Shown: positions 52,933 to 63,125, counted from the stretch's first letter. The stretch: 64,000 nt of DNA from Leptolyngbya sp. 'hensonii' (GCF_001939115.1 NZ_MQTZ01000042.1:220034-284033); one strand, 5' to 3'. Numbers and translations: made by a program. The notes: generated from the letters alone by a model not told the origin.

Positions 52933-55900
52933 AGCGCCTCTTCCAGATGGGAGCCACTGCCGGAACCCTGAGCCTGCTGCTGCTGGCTCCGATCGCCAGG
53001 TCAGAGTCCACCCAGGCAGAACCGGTGCTGCAGGTTCAGGAGAACTGCGCTGCTGCCCAGTCCTGCCTGCCGCTGCTGGCTCAGGTGACACCGCCCATGG
53101 ACCCAGCGGTGGCTCCCCTGCCGGTACTCCAGATTCTCACCCCTGCCCCCAGCCAGGTGCTGGACCAGCCTGCCGCCACCGTCACGCTGCAATTCCAGGT
53201 TGGAGACGCCACCACCCCGCCTCCGGAGATTGAACTGCGGGTGAATGGGACCCCGATCGATCCAAAACTGGTGGGTCGGGTGGAATCCGACAGCAGCACC
53301 AACCTGGTCCGCCAGACCTGGTATGGGGTGCCCCTGGGCCAGGGGGATAATCTCCTCAGCGCCCGCATCAAAGGCCACCCAGAAACGGAGACGACGGTGC
53401 GAGTGCAGGTGCGGGGCAAGGTCACCCAGCTCCAGATCAGCCCGGTGGAATCCCGCATTCCGGCGGATGGCCGATCGACCGCCACCCTGCAGGGCCAGTT
53501 ACTGGATCAGAATGGCAACCGGGCTAACTGGGATGCGATCGTCACCCTTCAAAGCAATGCCGGAGACTTCGTTGGAGAAGACCTGAACAAAGATCAGCCC
53601 GGTTTCCAGGTCGAGGCCAAGCAGGGCCAGTTCCAGGCCAAGTTGCGATCGAATCTGACAGCGCAGATGGTGCAGATTCGGGCTACCAGCAATAATCTGG
53701 AGGCTTTTACCCAGCTCCAGTTTGAGACAAATCTCCGGCCCTCCCTGGTTTCCGGGGTGATTGACCTGCGCCTGGGTTCCCGGGGGACTGACTTCTACGG
53801 CAGCCTGAAGGACTTTCTGCCAGCGGATGGCAATAACGGCACCCAACTGGATCTGCGGACAGCCGTGTTCGCCACTGGCAAAGTAGGAGATTGGCTATTC
53901 ACCGGCTCCTTCAACAACACGCGCCCCCTGAACCAAACCTGCGATGGCAACCGCCTGTTCCGGGATGTCCAGGCTTGTGAGCAGAACTATCCCGTCTATG
54001 GGGACAGTTCCACCGTCAGCGTCACCAGCCCCTCGATCGACAGCCTCTATCTGCGCCTGGAGCAATCCTCCGGTATCCCCAACGCCAGCCCCAACTTCTT
54101 CATGTGGGGAGATTACAACACGGAGGAATTTGCCACCCGTGCCCAGCAATTTACGGCCTTCACTCGCCAGTTGCATGGCTTCAAGGGCAATTACAACTTC
54201 GGGGATCTTCAGGTCACCGCCCTCTACGCCAATAATGTCCAGGGCTTTCAGCGGGATACGATCGCCCCCGATGGCACCAGCGGCTACTACTTCCTCTCTC
54301 GGCGGCTGGTGCTGGCGGGCAGTGAGAATGTGTTTCTGGAACTGGAAGAACTGAACCGACCCGGTACCGTGATCCAGCGGCTGGCTCTGCAGCGGGGTCC
54401 GGATTACGAGATTGATTATGATCGGGGTACCCTGCTGTTCCGCCGTCCCATCCTGCGGACAGAAGTGGACGATCGGGGCCAAACCCTGGTACGGCGGATT
54501 GTGGTCACCTACCAGTTCGACAGTCCGGGCAGCAACAATGCCATCTACGCTGGACGGGTGCGTTACTACTTTTCCCGCACCTTTAACCAGGAAAGTTGGC
54601 TGGGAGCCACCTACTGGCGGGAGAACCAGGGTGATCGGAGCTTTGAACTGGTGGGGGCCGATGCCCTGATTACCCTGGGACCGGCCAGCCAGTTGATTCT
54701 GGAATATGCCCAGTCTCGTAATGATCTTGACAGCACAGGTCCAGTCACCGGCTCGGCGGTGCGGGCCGAGCTGAATACCCAGCTCAATCCCAACCTGCAG
54801 TTGCAGATGTATTACCGCTCTACGGATACCGGGTTTGCCAACAACGCCACCACCAGTTTTGTCCCCGGTCAGACCCGCTACGGAGCCCAGGTGAATGCAG
54901 TCCTCTCCCCCAGCACGACGGTGAAACTGCAGGTCGATCGGGAAGAAAACTTTGGGATTGCCCCCCAGCCCCTCAATACCCTGGAAGCCTTCCTGGCTCC
55001 CCGCACCACAGCCGTTCCGGGCAGTCGGGTGGACAACTCCCTCACCACCTACTCCATTGGCCTGCAGCAGAAGATCGGGCTGGCGGATCTGTCCCTGGAA
55101 CTATTCCATCGCGATCGGCAGGACCGCATCGCCCTACTCAACACCAGTTCCGATCAGCTTCGCACTCGCCTCACTGTACCCTTGATCGAGAACCTGACCC
55201 TGATTGCCCAGAACGAAACCACCCTGTCTGGACAGTCGGACCCGGTGTATGGCGATCGCACCCTGCTAGGGGTGGATTGGACCATCACTCAGGGGTTGAA
55301 CCTGCGGGTGGCTCAGCAGTTTTTCGGTAGCGGACCCCTGGCGGGTAACTCCCTCACCAGCATGGACCTGACCGGCTCCTACAGCCTCGGCTCCGACACC
55401 ACCCTGACCGGACGCTACTCCATTCTGGGGGGAGCCAATGGCACGACGATGCAGGGCATGGTGGGTCTGAACCACCGCTGGATTCTGGCCCCCGGTCTGC
55501 GACTCAACCTGGCCTATGAGCGGGTGTTTGGAGATTTCCCGATCGCCACTGGCACCGGCACCCAGTTTCTGCAACCCTTCGCCGTGGGCCAGTCCGCTGC
55601 TACCCTGGCCCTACAACCGGGAGAGAGCTACAGCGTCGGCCTGGAGTATAACGATACTCCTAACTTCCAGGCCAGCGCCCGCTATGAATTTCGCAGTTCC
55701 CCGTCGGGCAGTAATACGGTGATCTCCGCCGCTGCTGCGGGCAAGCTCTCCCCTGCGGTGACGGTGCTCTTCCGCTACCAGCAGGCTAATGCCTCGAACC
55801 AGCTCCTGCAGGGCCTGGGAGACACCTCCAGTCTGAAGATCGGGCTGGCCTATCGCGATCCGCAGAATGACAGTTTCAATGCCCTACTGCGCTATGAATA

Positions 55901-57350
55901 CCGCAAGAATCCCTCGGTGATTCCCAACACAATTCTGCTGGGTAGCGGCACCGGCTCAGAAGACCAGACCCTGGCTTTGGAGGCCATCTATGCCCCCGAC
56001 TGGCAGTGGGAGTTCTATGGTAAGTTCGCAGTCCGCAGCAGCACCACCTATCTGGCCAGGGATTTAGTCGGCACCAGTTCCATCTCCCTGGCCCAGTTAC
56101 GGGCCACCTACCGCCTGGGCTACAACATGGACTTGGTGGGAGAAGGCCGCTGGATTAACCAGCCCTCGACGGGCTACAGCGAAACGGGATTTTCGATCGA
56201 AGCCGGGTATTACCTGACCCCCAATCTGCGGGCGGCGATCGGGTACAGTTCCGGCAGCATCGTTGCCGGGGATCTGGCCGGGAACCGCTCTGCCGGTGGC
56301 TTTTATGCCGGGTTGACGGTAAAACTGAACGAGTTGTTTGATGGCTTTGGCTTGCAAAAGCCCCTGCCCCCGGCTCCCCAGGTGGCAACAGCCCCGCCTC
56401 CAGTTCCCATAATCCAGGCTGCAGCCTCCCCCCCATTGCGACTAGATCTGGCCCAGAATCTAGGGTTTGCTGACAAACAAGCTAATCTCAGCCCTCAGGA
56501 TATGGAAGTGCTGGACCAGATTGCCGTGATTCTGCAACAATATCCGGCGGTGGCGGTGGAGATTCAAGCCTATCTGCCCTCCCTGCTGGTCGGGAGCACC
56601 GCTCCGGATCTGGAAACCCAACGGGTCATTACGGCCCGAGGTTATCTGCTCGGAAAGGGCATCAGCGCCCAACAGGTGATTATCCGTTCGCTGGGACAAC
56701 AGGCCAGCGGGTCACAAAACCAGTATTTCTCCCTGGTGCTGACCGGCCCCTCGGAAACATTTGGCTTTATGGCCGCTCAGTTAGAAAATGGGGAAACAGC
56801 CTCTCCAGCCTTGAATACCCTGCGCCAGATTGTCCCCGTGCAAACCCAGGCGACGAGTCCGACTGCCTCTCCTCCCGCAGGACTAGCCCTGGCCGTGGAT
56901 ACCAATGGGTCTGTCTCGGAGCAACCGGCCTTGAATCAGGTCATCTCATTGCTAAAAGCGAATCCCAATCAGACGATCGAACTGCAGGGCTATGGGATTG
57001 GAAACCCGGATGCTGCCTTGGACAGGCTTCTGGTGGCCCGGACCTACCTGATGGACCAGGGGATTGAAGCCGATCGCATCCTGATTCGGACGCCAGAGGT
57101 GACCCAACTTCAGGCCCAGGACCCCAATCGGGTGGACCTGATCCTCAGCCAGACCCCGACCCCGACTGTGACGGCCCAGGCCGATCGGGCCACCAATCTG
57201 CGCCTAGCCCTGGCCCTCAACCTCCTGCTCGGTCGGGATACGACCACGGTGCAGGCCATGTTGCGAACCCTGGGCATCAACCCGCCCGAAATCCAGGGGG
57301 CATTGGTAGACCCCGTTCTTCTAGAGAAGCTCCAGAAAGACATTCGATGA
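52929..57350 (+). CDS. Large outer-membrane protein: Ig-like, beta-barrel and OmpA-like regions
   Basis: A 1473-residue protein with a signal peptide (LFQMGATAGTLSLLLLAPIA). Residues about 60-160 form an Ig-like domain and about 160-270 a Big_1/invasin-like domain (ISPVESRIPADGRSTATLQGQLLDQNGN). From about 275 to 1130 alternating amphipathic strands with many Tyr and Asn (GDLQVTALYANN, LRVAQQFFG, TLTGRYSILGG, NFQASARYEF, YRLGYNMDLVGEG) look like an outer-membrane barrel. Two OmpA-like segments follow (about 1170-1260 and about 1310-1390), lacking the NxxLSxxRA consensus but retaining RVITARGYLLGKGI and LLVARTYLMDQGI. It overlaps both flanking genes by 4 bp. Possibly the exporter or anchor of the DUF11 proteins (inference). 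Confidence 0.72.
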   Translation: MKRLFQMGATAGTLSLLLLAPIARSESTQAEPVLQVQENCAAAQSCLPLLAQVTPPMDPAVAPLPVLQILTPAPSQVLDQPAATVTLQFQVGDATTPPPEIELRVNGTPIDPKLVGRVESDSSTNLVRQTWYGVPLGQGDNLLSARIKGHPETETTVRVQVRGKVTQLQISPVESRIPADGRSTATLQGQLLDQNGNRANWDAIVTLQSNAGDFVGEDLNKDQPGFQVEAKQGQFQAKLRSNLTAQMVQIRATSNNLEAFTQLQFETNLRPSLVSGVIDLRLGSRGTDFYGSLKDFLPADGNNGTQLDLRTAVFATGKVGDWLFTGSFNNTRPLNQTCDGNRLFRDVQACEQNYPVYGDSSTVSVTSPSIDSLYLRLEQSSGIPNASPNFFMWGDYNTEEFATRAQQFTAFTRQLHGFKGNYNFGDLQVTALYANNVQGFQRDTIAPDGTSGYYFLSRRLVLAGSENVFLELEELNRPGTVIQRLALQRGPDYEIDYDRGTLLFRRPILRTEVDDRGQTLVRRIVVTYQFDSPGSNNAIYAGRVRYYFSRTFNQESWLGATYWRENQGDRSFELVGADALITLGPASQLILEYAQSRNDLDSTGPVTGSAVRAELNTQLNPNLQLQMYYRSTDTGFANNATTSFVPGQTRYGAQVNAVLSPSTTVKLQVDREENFGIAPQPLNTLEAFLAPRTTAVPGSRVDNSLTTYSIGLQQKIGLADLSLELFHRDRQDRIALLNTSSDQLRTRLTVPLIENLTLIAQNETTLSGQSDPVYGDRTLLGVDWTITQGLNLRVAQQFFGSGPLAGNSLTSMDLTGSYSLGSDTTLTGRYSILGGANGTTMQGMVGLNHRWILAPGLRLNLAYERVFGDFPIATGTGTQFLQPFAVGQSAATLALQPGESYSVGLEYNDTPNFQASARYEFRSSPSGSNTVISAAAAGKLSPAVTVLFRYQQANASNQLLQGLGDTSSLKIGLAYRDPQNDSFNALLRYEYRKNPSVIPNTILLGSGTGSEDQTLALEAIYAPDWQWEFYGKFAVRSSTTYLARDLVGTSSISLAQLRATYRLGYNMDLVGEGRWINQPSTGYSETGFSIEAGYYLTPNLRAAIGYSSGSIVAGDLAGNRSAGGFYAGLTVKLNELFDGFGLQKPLPPAPQVATAPPPVPIIQAAASPPLRLDLAQNLGFADKQANLSPQDMEVLDQIAVILQQYPAVAVEIQAYLPSLLVGSTAPDLETQRVITARGYLLGKGISAQQVIIRSLGQQASGSQNQYFSLVLTGPSETFGFMAAQLENGETASPALNTLRQIVPVQTQATSPTASPPAGLALAVDTNGSVSEQPALNQVISLLKANPNQTIELQGYGIGNPDAALDRLLVARTYLMDQGIEADRILIRTPEVTQLQAQDPNRVDLILSQTPTPTVTAQADRATNLRLALALNLLLGRDTTTVQAMLRTLGINPPEIQGALVDPVLLEKLQKDIR

Positions 57351-60300
57351 TCATGATGCATCCCATCTTCAGCAAATTCTCTCGATCCTGTCGCTACGCA
57401 CTGCTTGCGATCGTGGCCCTGCTGGGAACCCTGCTGTTCCATCTCGGCACCACGCCCCCCGCGATCGCCCAGGTGGCCTCCCTCAACAAGAGCTTCTCCC
57501 CCCTACAGATTAACCCCGGCCAGAGTTCCACCCTGACCGTGACCCTGTTCAACTCTGCCACCACTGCCCTGACCAACGCTGCGGTGACCGACAACCTGCC
57601 TGCTGGGATGGGAATTGCCAATCCACCTGCCATCACCAACACCTGTGGTGGCACCGTCACGGCGATCGCAGGCAGCACCGCCTTTTCCCTGGCTGGGGGA
57701 AACGTTCCAGCTAAAGTTGGGACTGTGGATGGCCAGTGCAGTTTCTCCGTTAACGTCACAACGACGGTCCAGGGCAACTCAGTGAATACGATTCCGGTCA
57801 ACGCCTTCACCAATGATCAGGGTCAAACCAATGCCACCCCAGCCAGCGCTACATTGCAAGTGCGGACCATGGCCAACCCTGGTCTGAGTAAGAACTTCAC
57901 CCCCAGCAACACCATCTTTGCGGGTCAAACCACCAATCTGTTGATTCGGGTTACGAATAATGACGCGAACGTGGTCCTGACCGCTGTCTCCCTGACCGAT
58001 AATCTGCCGACCAATGTCACGGTTGCGGGTGCGGCTACCACCAACTGTACTGGTGGGACGGCGGCCACCACCGCCACTTCCGTCACCCTCACGGGCGGTT
58101 CCATCAACCCTGGAGCTAACTGTACTGTGACTGTTCCAGTAACTTCCACCGTTACAGGTAGCTATACCAATACGTTGCCGATCGGCAGCCTGACCAACAC
58201 CCAGGGGGTGACGAATGCCTCTGTTGCCACCGCCAATTTGACCGTTCAGAACCTGTCTGTCACGAAAGCCTTTTCCCCGTCAACCAACATACCAGGGAGC
58301 CCCTCCACCCTGACGATTACCCTGTTTAATCCCTCTGGGGCGGCCTATACGGGGGTGGGGGTGACCGATAACCTGCCCTCCGGCTTGCTGGTCGCCAGCC
58401 CTCCCAATACCAGTACCACCTGTGGTGCGGGCACTGTGAATGCCGCTGCCGGAGCCAGCTCTTTTAATCTCACAGGTGGGACCATTCCGGCGGCAGTAGG
58501 AGCGACCCCTGGTTCCTGCACGGTGACCGTCAGTGTCGTCGCCAGTAGCACCGGCAACCGCACCAACACCATTCCTGCCGGTGGGGTGACAACAGCCCAG
58601 GGAGCCACCAATGTGGCCCCCGGATCGGCCACCCTGTCCGTTGTTGCCGGACTCAACCCGGTCACCCTGGCCAAAACCTTCCTGACCAACCCAATCCCAG
58701 TGGGGGCTCCCTCTGTCTTGAGAATCCGGTTGACCAATCCCAATGGCAGTCCCAACGTCCTGACTAGCCTGGGCATCACCGACACCCTGCCCACGAACGT
58801 GGTGATTGCCAATCCCCCTAATGCCAGCACCACCTGTAGCGGCGGCACGGTCACTGCCACGGCTGGGGGCAATTCTGTCACCCTGTCTGGCGGCACTCTC
58901 AACATCAACAGCAATTGTGATGTGCTGGTTAGTGTGACGGGTACTGCACCGGGGGCCTATCTCAACTCCATTCCAGCAAACAGCATCACCAATGCCCAAG
59001 GCCGCACGAATACCAGTGCCGCCAATGCCACCCTGAATGTCACCTCTGGGGTTGAGATCAGCAAGGCGTTCTTTCCCAATACGATCGCCCCTGGGGGGCG
59101 CAGCACCCTGATTGTCACCCTGACCAACTACCTGACCACCGCGGTCACCGGAGTGCAGTTGACCGATAACCTGCCCCAGGGAGCCCGCCCCATTCGGGTT
59201 GCCAACTCTCCCAACAATGCCGCCACCACCTGCGGCACGGGCACCGTCACTGCCGTTGCCAACGCGACCAGCTTTACCCTCAGCAATGGCACCATTCCCG
59301 CTGCCCAGGGCGCGGTGCCGGGGATCTGCACTTTCCAGGTGGAGGTCACCAGCACCGCATCCAGCAGCAATAACACCAATACGATTCCCAGTGGGGCGTT
59401 GACCAGTACCCAGGGGGTGACGAACCTGTTACAGGCCCAGGCCACCCTCAACTTCACGCCTCTACCCGTCAATGTGATCAAGAGTTTCAACCCTCTGACC
59501 GTTTCCGGGGGCAGTACCTCCACGATGACCGTCACCCTGACCAATCCCTCCACTACCCAGACCTATCTGCAAACCACCTTCACCGACACCATGCCCGCCG
59601 GGATGCAGGTAGCTTCTGTGCCCAATGCCACGACGAACTGTACCAATGGGATTGTGACAGCAGTGCCGGGGGCGAATACTTTCACCTTCAGTAATGGGCA
59701 AATTGCTCCCAACACCAGTTGCAATGTCTCCCTGCAGGTCACGTCTACGGTGACGGGCAACCGCACCAACACGATTCCGATCGGGGGCGTGACGACATTC
59801 CAGGGGGCGACCAACACCAGTGCCGCCAGTGCCACCCTGACCAACCTGCCCGGATTGGGCGTGGGCAAGGCGTTCAGCCCCTCCCTGGTGCAACCGGGGG
59901 ATACGGCCCTCCTCACGATCACCATTATCAACGCCAACCCGATCGACCTGACCAGCCTCTCCCTGACGGACACTCTGCCCAGCGGCGTGACGATCGCCCC
60001 CATCCCCAATGGCACCACCACCTGCACCAGCGGCACGGTCACCACCACGGCTGACAGCGTCACGATCACGGGGGGCAGCATGGTGGCCTCCACCAGTTGT
60101 ACCGTCTCGGTCAATGTCACCGTGGCAGCGATCGGCACCTACAACAACGTCATTCCCGCCAATGCCATCACCACCGCCGAAGGGGTAACCAATCCCCTGG
60201 CCACCTCTGGCAGTATCTCAGCGGTCAACTTCCCCACCCTGAGCAAAACCTTTAACCCAACGACCATCAGCCAGAATGGGCTGTCTACCCTGACCCTGCA

Positions 60301-61246
60301 ATTGGGCAACCCCAACGCCGCTGCCATCACTTTGACCGCCGTCCTGACGGACACCCTGCCTGCGGGGGTGAGTGTGGCCAATCCGCCCAATATTGGCGGT
60401 ACCTGTACCAGCGCCAATGTGACGGCTGTGGGTGGGGGCAATACGATCGCCTACGCCAGTGGCGCGACGATTCCGGTGGGGGGCTGTACGATCTCGGTGC
60501 AGGTCACCTCCGCAATTTCGGGTAGCTTCACCAACACGATTCCGGCAGGGGGCCTGCAAACCACCTCTGGTAACAATCCGAACCCTGCTTCCGCCAGCCT
60601 CACCGTCGGTAGTGCCCCCAACCTGTTGCTGGTGAAGCGGATCACTGCTGTTGTGTCTGGCGGGGTGACGACCCCCTTCAACACCGTATTTAATGCTGCC
60701 ACCACCATCATCAGCGACCCTAATAATGATGACGGCAATGCCAACTGGCCTGCAGGCTATCTCCAGGGCGGCGGCGTGCCCGATGCTGGGGTGAGTCCAG
60801 CGGATCCGGTGGATGCCGTGGCCATCAAACCGGGGGATCAGGTGGAGTACACGATCTACTTCCTCAATGCTGGGGGCCGGGACGCCCGCAAGGTACGGCT
60901 GTGCGATCGCCTGGAGCCGAATCAAACCTTCGTTCCCACCGCCTATAACGGCTCCAGTCCTGGGGACGGCGGCTCTGCCACGAATCAGGGGCTGGCTCTG
61001 GCGATCGGATCTACTGCCCCCACCGCCTACCTGACGAATGTGGCCGATGCCCCCGATCGGGGCGAATTCGTGGCCAGTCCGACGGTTCCGGCCAAGTGCA
61101 ACACGGTGGACAATCCCAATGGCACGATCGTCGTGGATGTCACCCGTGATGCCCCTCTGAGTCCCCAGAGTATTCCCTATGCTACGGCTCCAGGCACCCC
61201 GACTGGATCTTATGGGTTTATCCGCTTCCGTACCCAGGTCAACTAA
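57347..61246 (+). CDS. Giant repetitive DUF11 surface protein (adhesin-like)
   Basis: A 1299-residue secreted protein. Signal peptide YALLAIVALLGTLLFHLGT, cleavage near AIA. It has eight tandem repeats of about 125 residues, each opening with a form of KxFxPxxIxxGxxSTLTxTLxN, continuing with VTDNLPxGxxVA and ending NTIPxGxxTxxQGxTNxxxAxATL. Each repeat holds one Cys near its start (TTCxxGTVTA) and one near two-thirds (xxCTVxVxV), 16 in all. The last 200 residues are a final DUF11 domain (PGDQVEYTIYFLNAGGRDARKVRLCDRL) ending GFIRFRTQVN. No anchor sequence. It starts inside the stop of the barrel gene (ATGA, 57347-57350). Likely the extended fibre or sheath component of the operon. Confidence 0.8.
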   Translation: MIMMHPIFSKFSRSCRYALLAIVALLGTLLFHLGTTPPAIAQVASLNKSFSPLQINPGQSSTLTVTLFNSATTALTNAAVTDNLPAGMGIANPPAITNTCGGTVTAIAGSTAFSLAGGNVPAKVGTVDGQCSFSVNVTTTVQGNSVNTIPVNAFTNDQGQTNATPASATLQVRTMANPGLSKNFTPSNTIFAGQTTNLLIRVTNNDANVVLTAVSLTDNLPTNVTVAGAATTNCTGGTAATTATSVTLTGGSINPGANCTVTVPVTSTVTGSYTNTLPIGSLTNTQGVTNASVATANLTVQNLSVTKAFSPSTNIPGSPSTLTITLFNPSGAAYTGVGVTDNLPSGLLVASPPNTSTTCGAGTVNAAAGASSFNLTGGTIPAAVGATPGSCTVTVSVVASSTGNRTNTIPAGGVTTAQGATNVAPGSATLSVVAGLNPVTLAKTFLTNPIPVGAPSVLRIRLTNPNGSPNVLTSLGITDTLPTNVVIANPPNASTTCSGGTVTATAGGNSVTLSGGTLNINSNCDVLVSVTGTAPGAYLNSIPANSITNAQGRTNTSAANATLNVTSGVEISKAFFPNTIAPGGRSTLIVTLTNYLTTAVTGVQLTDNLPQGARPIRVANSPNNAATTCGTGTVTAVANATSFTLSNGTIPAAQGAVPGICTFQVEVTSTASSSNNTNTIPSGALTSTQGVTNLLQAQATLNFTPLPVNVIKSFNPLTVSGGSTSTMTVTLTNPSTTQTYLQTTFTDTMPAGMQVASVPNATTNCTNGIVTAVPGANTFTFSNGQIAPNTSCNVSLQVTSTVTGNRTNTIPIGGVTTFQGATNTSAASATLTNLPGLGVGKAFSPSLVQPGDTALLTITIINANPIDLTSLSLTDTLPSGVTIAPIPNGTTTCTSGTVTTTADSVTITGGSMVASTSCTVSVNVTVAAIGTYNNVIPANAITTAEGVTNPLATSGSISAVNFPTLSKTFNPTTISQNGLSTLTLQLGNPNAAAITLTAVLTDTLPAGVSVANPPNIGGTCTSANVTAVGGGNTIAYASGATIPVGGCTISVQVTSAISGSFTNTIPAGGLQTTSGNNPNPASASLTVGSAPNLLLVKRITAVVSGGVTTPFNTVFNAATTIISDPNNDDGNANWPAGYLQGGGVPDAGVSPADPVDAVAIKPGDQVEYTIYFLNAGGRDARKVRLCDRLEPNQTFVPTAYNGSSPGDGGSATNQGLALAIGSTAPTAYLTNVADAPDRGEFVASPTVPAKCNTVDNPNGTIVVDVTRDAPLSPQSIPYATAPGTPTGSYGFIRFRTQVN

Positions 61247-61443
61247 CCGTGCCATATCGTTGACTTTGAGTATAGGGAAACCTGTCGGGGGGCGAATCTC
61301 TCGGTGGTCTTCACTCAAATGGAATTAGACTCCCCAGATCCCTGAATTGCCCTTTTTCCATCCTCCTTCCCATTCCGTCAGTTAACCTACCCCTGCCCCT
61401 CCCAGGAGGGATACACAGACCTTGCAGAATTCTGGATCCCCTT

Positions 61444-61482
61444 CCCCTCTTGGGAGGGGTGGCCCGTAGGGCCGGGGTGGGT
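61444..61482. repeat. Dispersed repeat, copy 1
   Basis: A 39-bp block starting CCCCTCTTGGGAGGGG, followed by GGCCCGTAGGGCC and GGGGTGGGT; identical to 61698-61736. It contains two nested inverted repeats, so it can form a cruciform or a double hairpin. Confidence 0.8.
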
Positions 61483-61697
61483 CTGGGTGGCCACTGTGGT
61501 TTAATCTCGAAGTACTTTGCGACTGACGCCATTGAACTTTTTTCAGGGGGCCAGCCCCCTGCACCCCCGCTGGAGGACACCGCGCGTCCTCCAGACCTCC
61601 TCCGCAAAGGAGGGAAAGCCTAACAACTCGCCAAATTGCCTACGCACCCGGCGCGGTGAGCCTGACCTTCGAACCTGAAATAATCGCTCTTTAAAAT

Positions 61698-61736
61698 CCC
61701 CTCTTGGGAGGGGTGGCCCGTAGGGCCGGGGTGGGT
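61698..61736. repeat. Dispersed repeat, copy 2
   Basis: Identical in all 39 positions to 61444-61482 and in the same orientation, 254 bp away. It lies about 70 bp upstream of the P-loop NTPase gene. Confidence 0.8.
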
Positions 61737-61805
61737 TTGCAGGCCATCCCATCAGCTGGGAGGATTTTATGGATACAATAAGTTCCAAACCCAAGCACCC
61801 TGGCT

Positions 61806-63125
61806 ATGAGCGATCGTTTAACCCAGATCTACAACGCCTTTGATCCATCCCGTCCCCTCCCGGCAGGGGATCCCCAATACGTAGACTTCCGGGACGTGCG
61901 GGGCGATGAGGACATTGTCAGTGATCTGGGCAAACGGATTCGCAACTCGAACCAGGCCACCTACCAGCTCTACACCGGCCATCGGGGCAGTGGCAAATCT
62001 ACAGAGCTGCGCCGCTTGCAGCAAAGCCTGGAAGAATATGGCTTTTTTGTGGTCTACTTTGAGGCGGATGAAGAAGATATCGATCCGCAAAACGTCGAAT
62101 ATATCGATATCCTGCTGGCCTGTACCCGCCGCTTTCTGAAGGAAATTCGATCGGCCAATGCTGCCCCAATTCAAAACTGGCTGCGGGACCGCTGGCAAGA
62201 TCTGAAAGATCTGGCCCAGATGGAAATTTCTATTGACGATGTCAGTCTGGAACAATCCCTGTCGGTCTTCACCAAACTGACGGCCAGTATTCGAGCCGAG
62301 CCGACCCAGCGAGCCAAAATTCGGGAGCGGGTGAATCCCCACACCATCACCCTGTTGCAGGCCCTGAATGAGTTCATTGCTGATGCCCGTCAGCATTTGC
62401 CCCAGGGCAAGTCTAAACTGGCGATGATTGTGGATAACCTGGACCGAATTCCGATCGACTTCCGGGACAATGGCCGCAGCAACCATGAGGAAATTTTTCT
62501 GGATCGGAGTGAGCAGTTAAAGGGGTTGAACTGCCACATGGTTTATACCGTGCCCATTGCTCTGGTGTATTCCAGATGGGCCAATGAGGTACAGACCATC
62601 TATGACAAAACCCTGGTGCTACCCATGGTGATGGTGCAACAGCACACTGGGGAGGTTTTCCCACCAGGGCTGGCGAAACTGCGGGAGGCGGTGTGGTTGC
62701 GGGTGAATCCCCATGCCCCCGATCTGGATCTGGCGACCCAGGTGTTTGATGCGCCTGAAACCCTGGAGCGGCTCTGCCTTTCCTGTGGCGGCCATATTCG
62801 CGAATTGATGCAGATGATGCAGGAAGCAGTGAACCGGGCCGACCAGGTGCCGATTACCGCCAGGGAAGTGCAGCGGGCCATCACCGAACTGCGGGCAGTT
62901 TACCAGCGGGCGGTGGAAGAACCAGAATGGGAGAAACTGGCCCAGGTTGCCCATACTAGAATTATCCCTAATGACAACGAACATCGCAGCCTGCTGCAGC
63001 GGCGCTGCATTCTGGAGTATCGCTGTCTGGATGAAGTTGGGGAACTCCTGACCTGGTACGATATCCATCCCCTGATTCGCAAACTTCCCCGCTTTCAGGA
63101 GGAACTCGCTAAACTGAACCCATGA
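61806..63125 (+). CDS. P-loop NTPase (AAA/STAND-like)
   Basis: A 439-residue ATPase. Walker A is GHRGSGKSTEL (about 57-67) and Walker B LAMIVDNLDRIP (about 202-213), with a sensor-like NCHMVYTVPIAL and a helical C-terminal part (LCLSCGGHIRELMQMMQEAVNRA) typical of AAA/STAND winged-helix regions. VDFRDVRGDEDIVSDLGKRI stands before the P-loop. Its stop overlaps the ATG of the TPR gene (ATGA, 63122-63125), so the products are probably partners. Such NTPase/TPR pairs are frequent in cyanobacteria and are suspected conflict or signalling modules; no function is established here. Confidence 0.78.
   Translation: MSDRLTQIYNAFDPSRPLPAGDPQYVDFRDVRGDEDIVSDLGKRIRNSNQATYQLYTGHRGSGKSTELRRLQQSLEEYGFFVVYFEADEEDIDPQNVEYIDILLACTRRFLKEIRSANAAPIQNWLRDRWQDLKDLAQMEISIDDVSLEQSLSVFTKLTASIRAEPTQRAKIRERVNPHTITLLQALNEFIADARQHLPQGKSKLAMIVDNLDRIPIDFRDNGRSNHEEIFLDRSEQLKGLNCHMVYTVPIALVYSRWANEVQTIYDKTLVLPMVMVQQHTGEVFPPGLAKLREAVWLRVNPHAPDLDLATQVFDAPETLERLCLSCGGHIRELMQMMQEAVNRADQVPITAREVQRAITELRAVYQRAVEEPEWEKLAQVAHTRIIPNDNEHRSLLQRRCILEYRCLDEVGELLTWYDIHPLIRKLPRFQEELAKLNP

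Larger units (their letters stand above)
61247..61805. other. Intergenic region with dispersed repeats
   Basis: About 560 bp with no credible gene. It contains the two copies of the repeat described next, plus GC-rich inverted sequence around 61545-61610. The minus-strand open frames here encode Pro-rich sequence (PPRPYGPPLPRG) typical of translated repeat DNA. There is no strong terminator for the DUF11 operon that I can point to. Confidence 0.55.

Noticed and set aside
54412..54669. Other frames inside the barrel protein
   Set aside because: They are internal, lack ribosome sites and resemble no protein.
60218..61318. Minus-strand frame of 366 codons
   Set aside because: Antisense to the DUF11 repeat protein; Gly/Arg-rich shadow of a repetitive coding sequence.
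61382..61794. Minus-strand frames rich in Pro and Gly
   Set aside because: They are translations of the dispersed repeats at 61444-61482 and 61698-61736.
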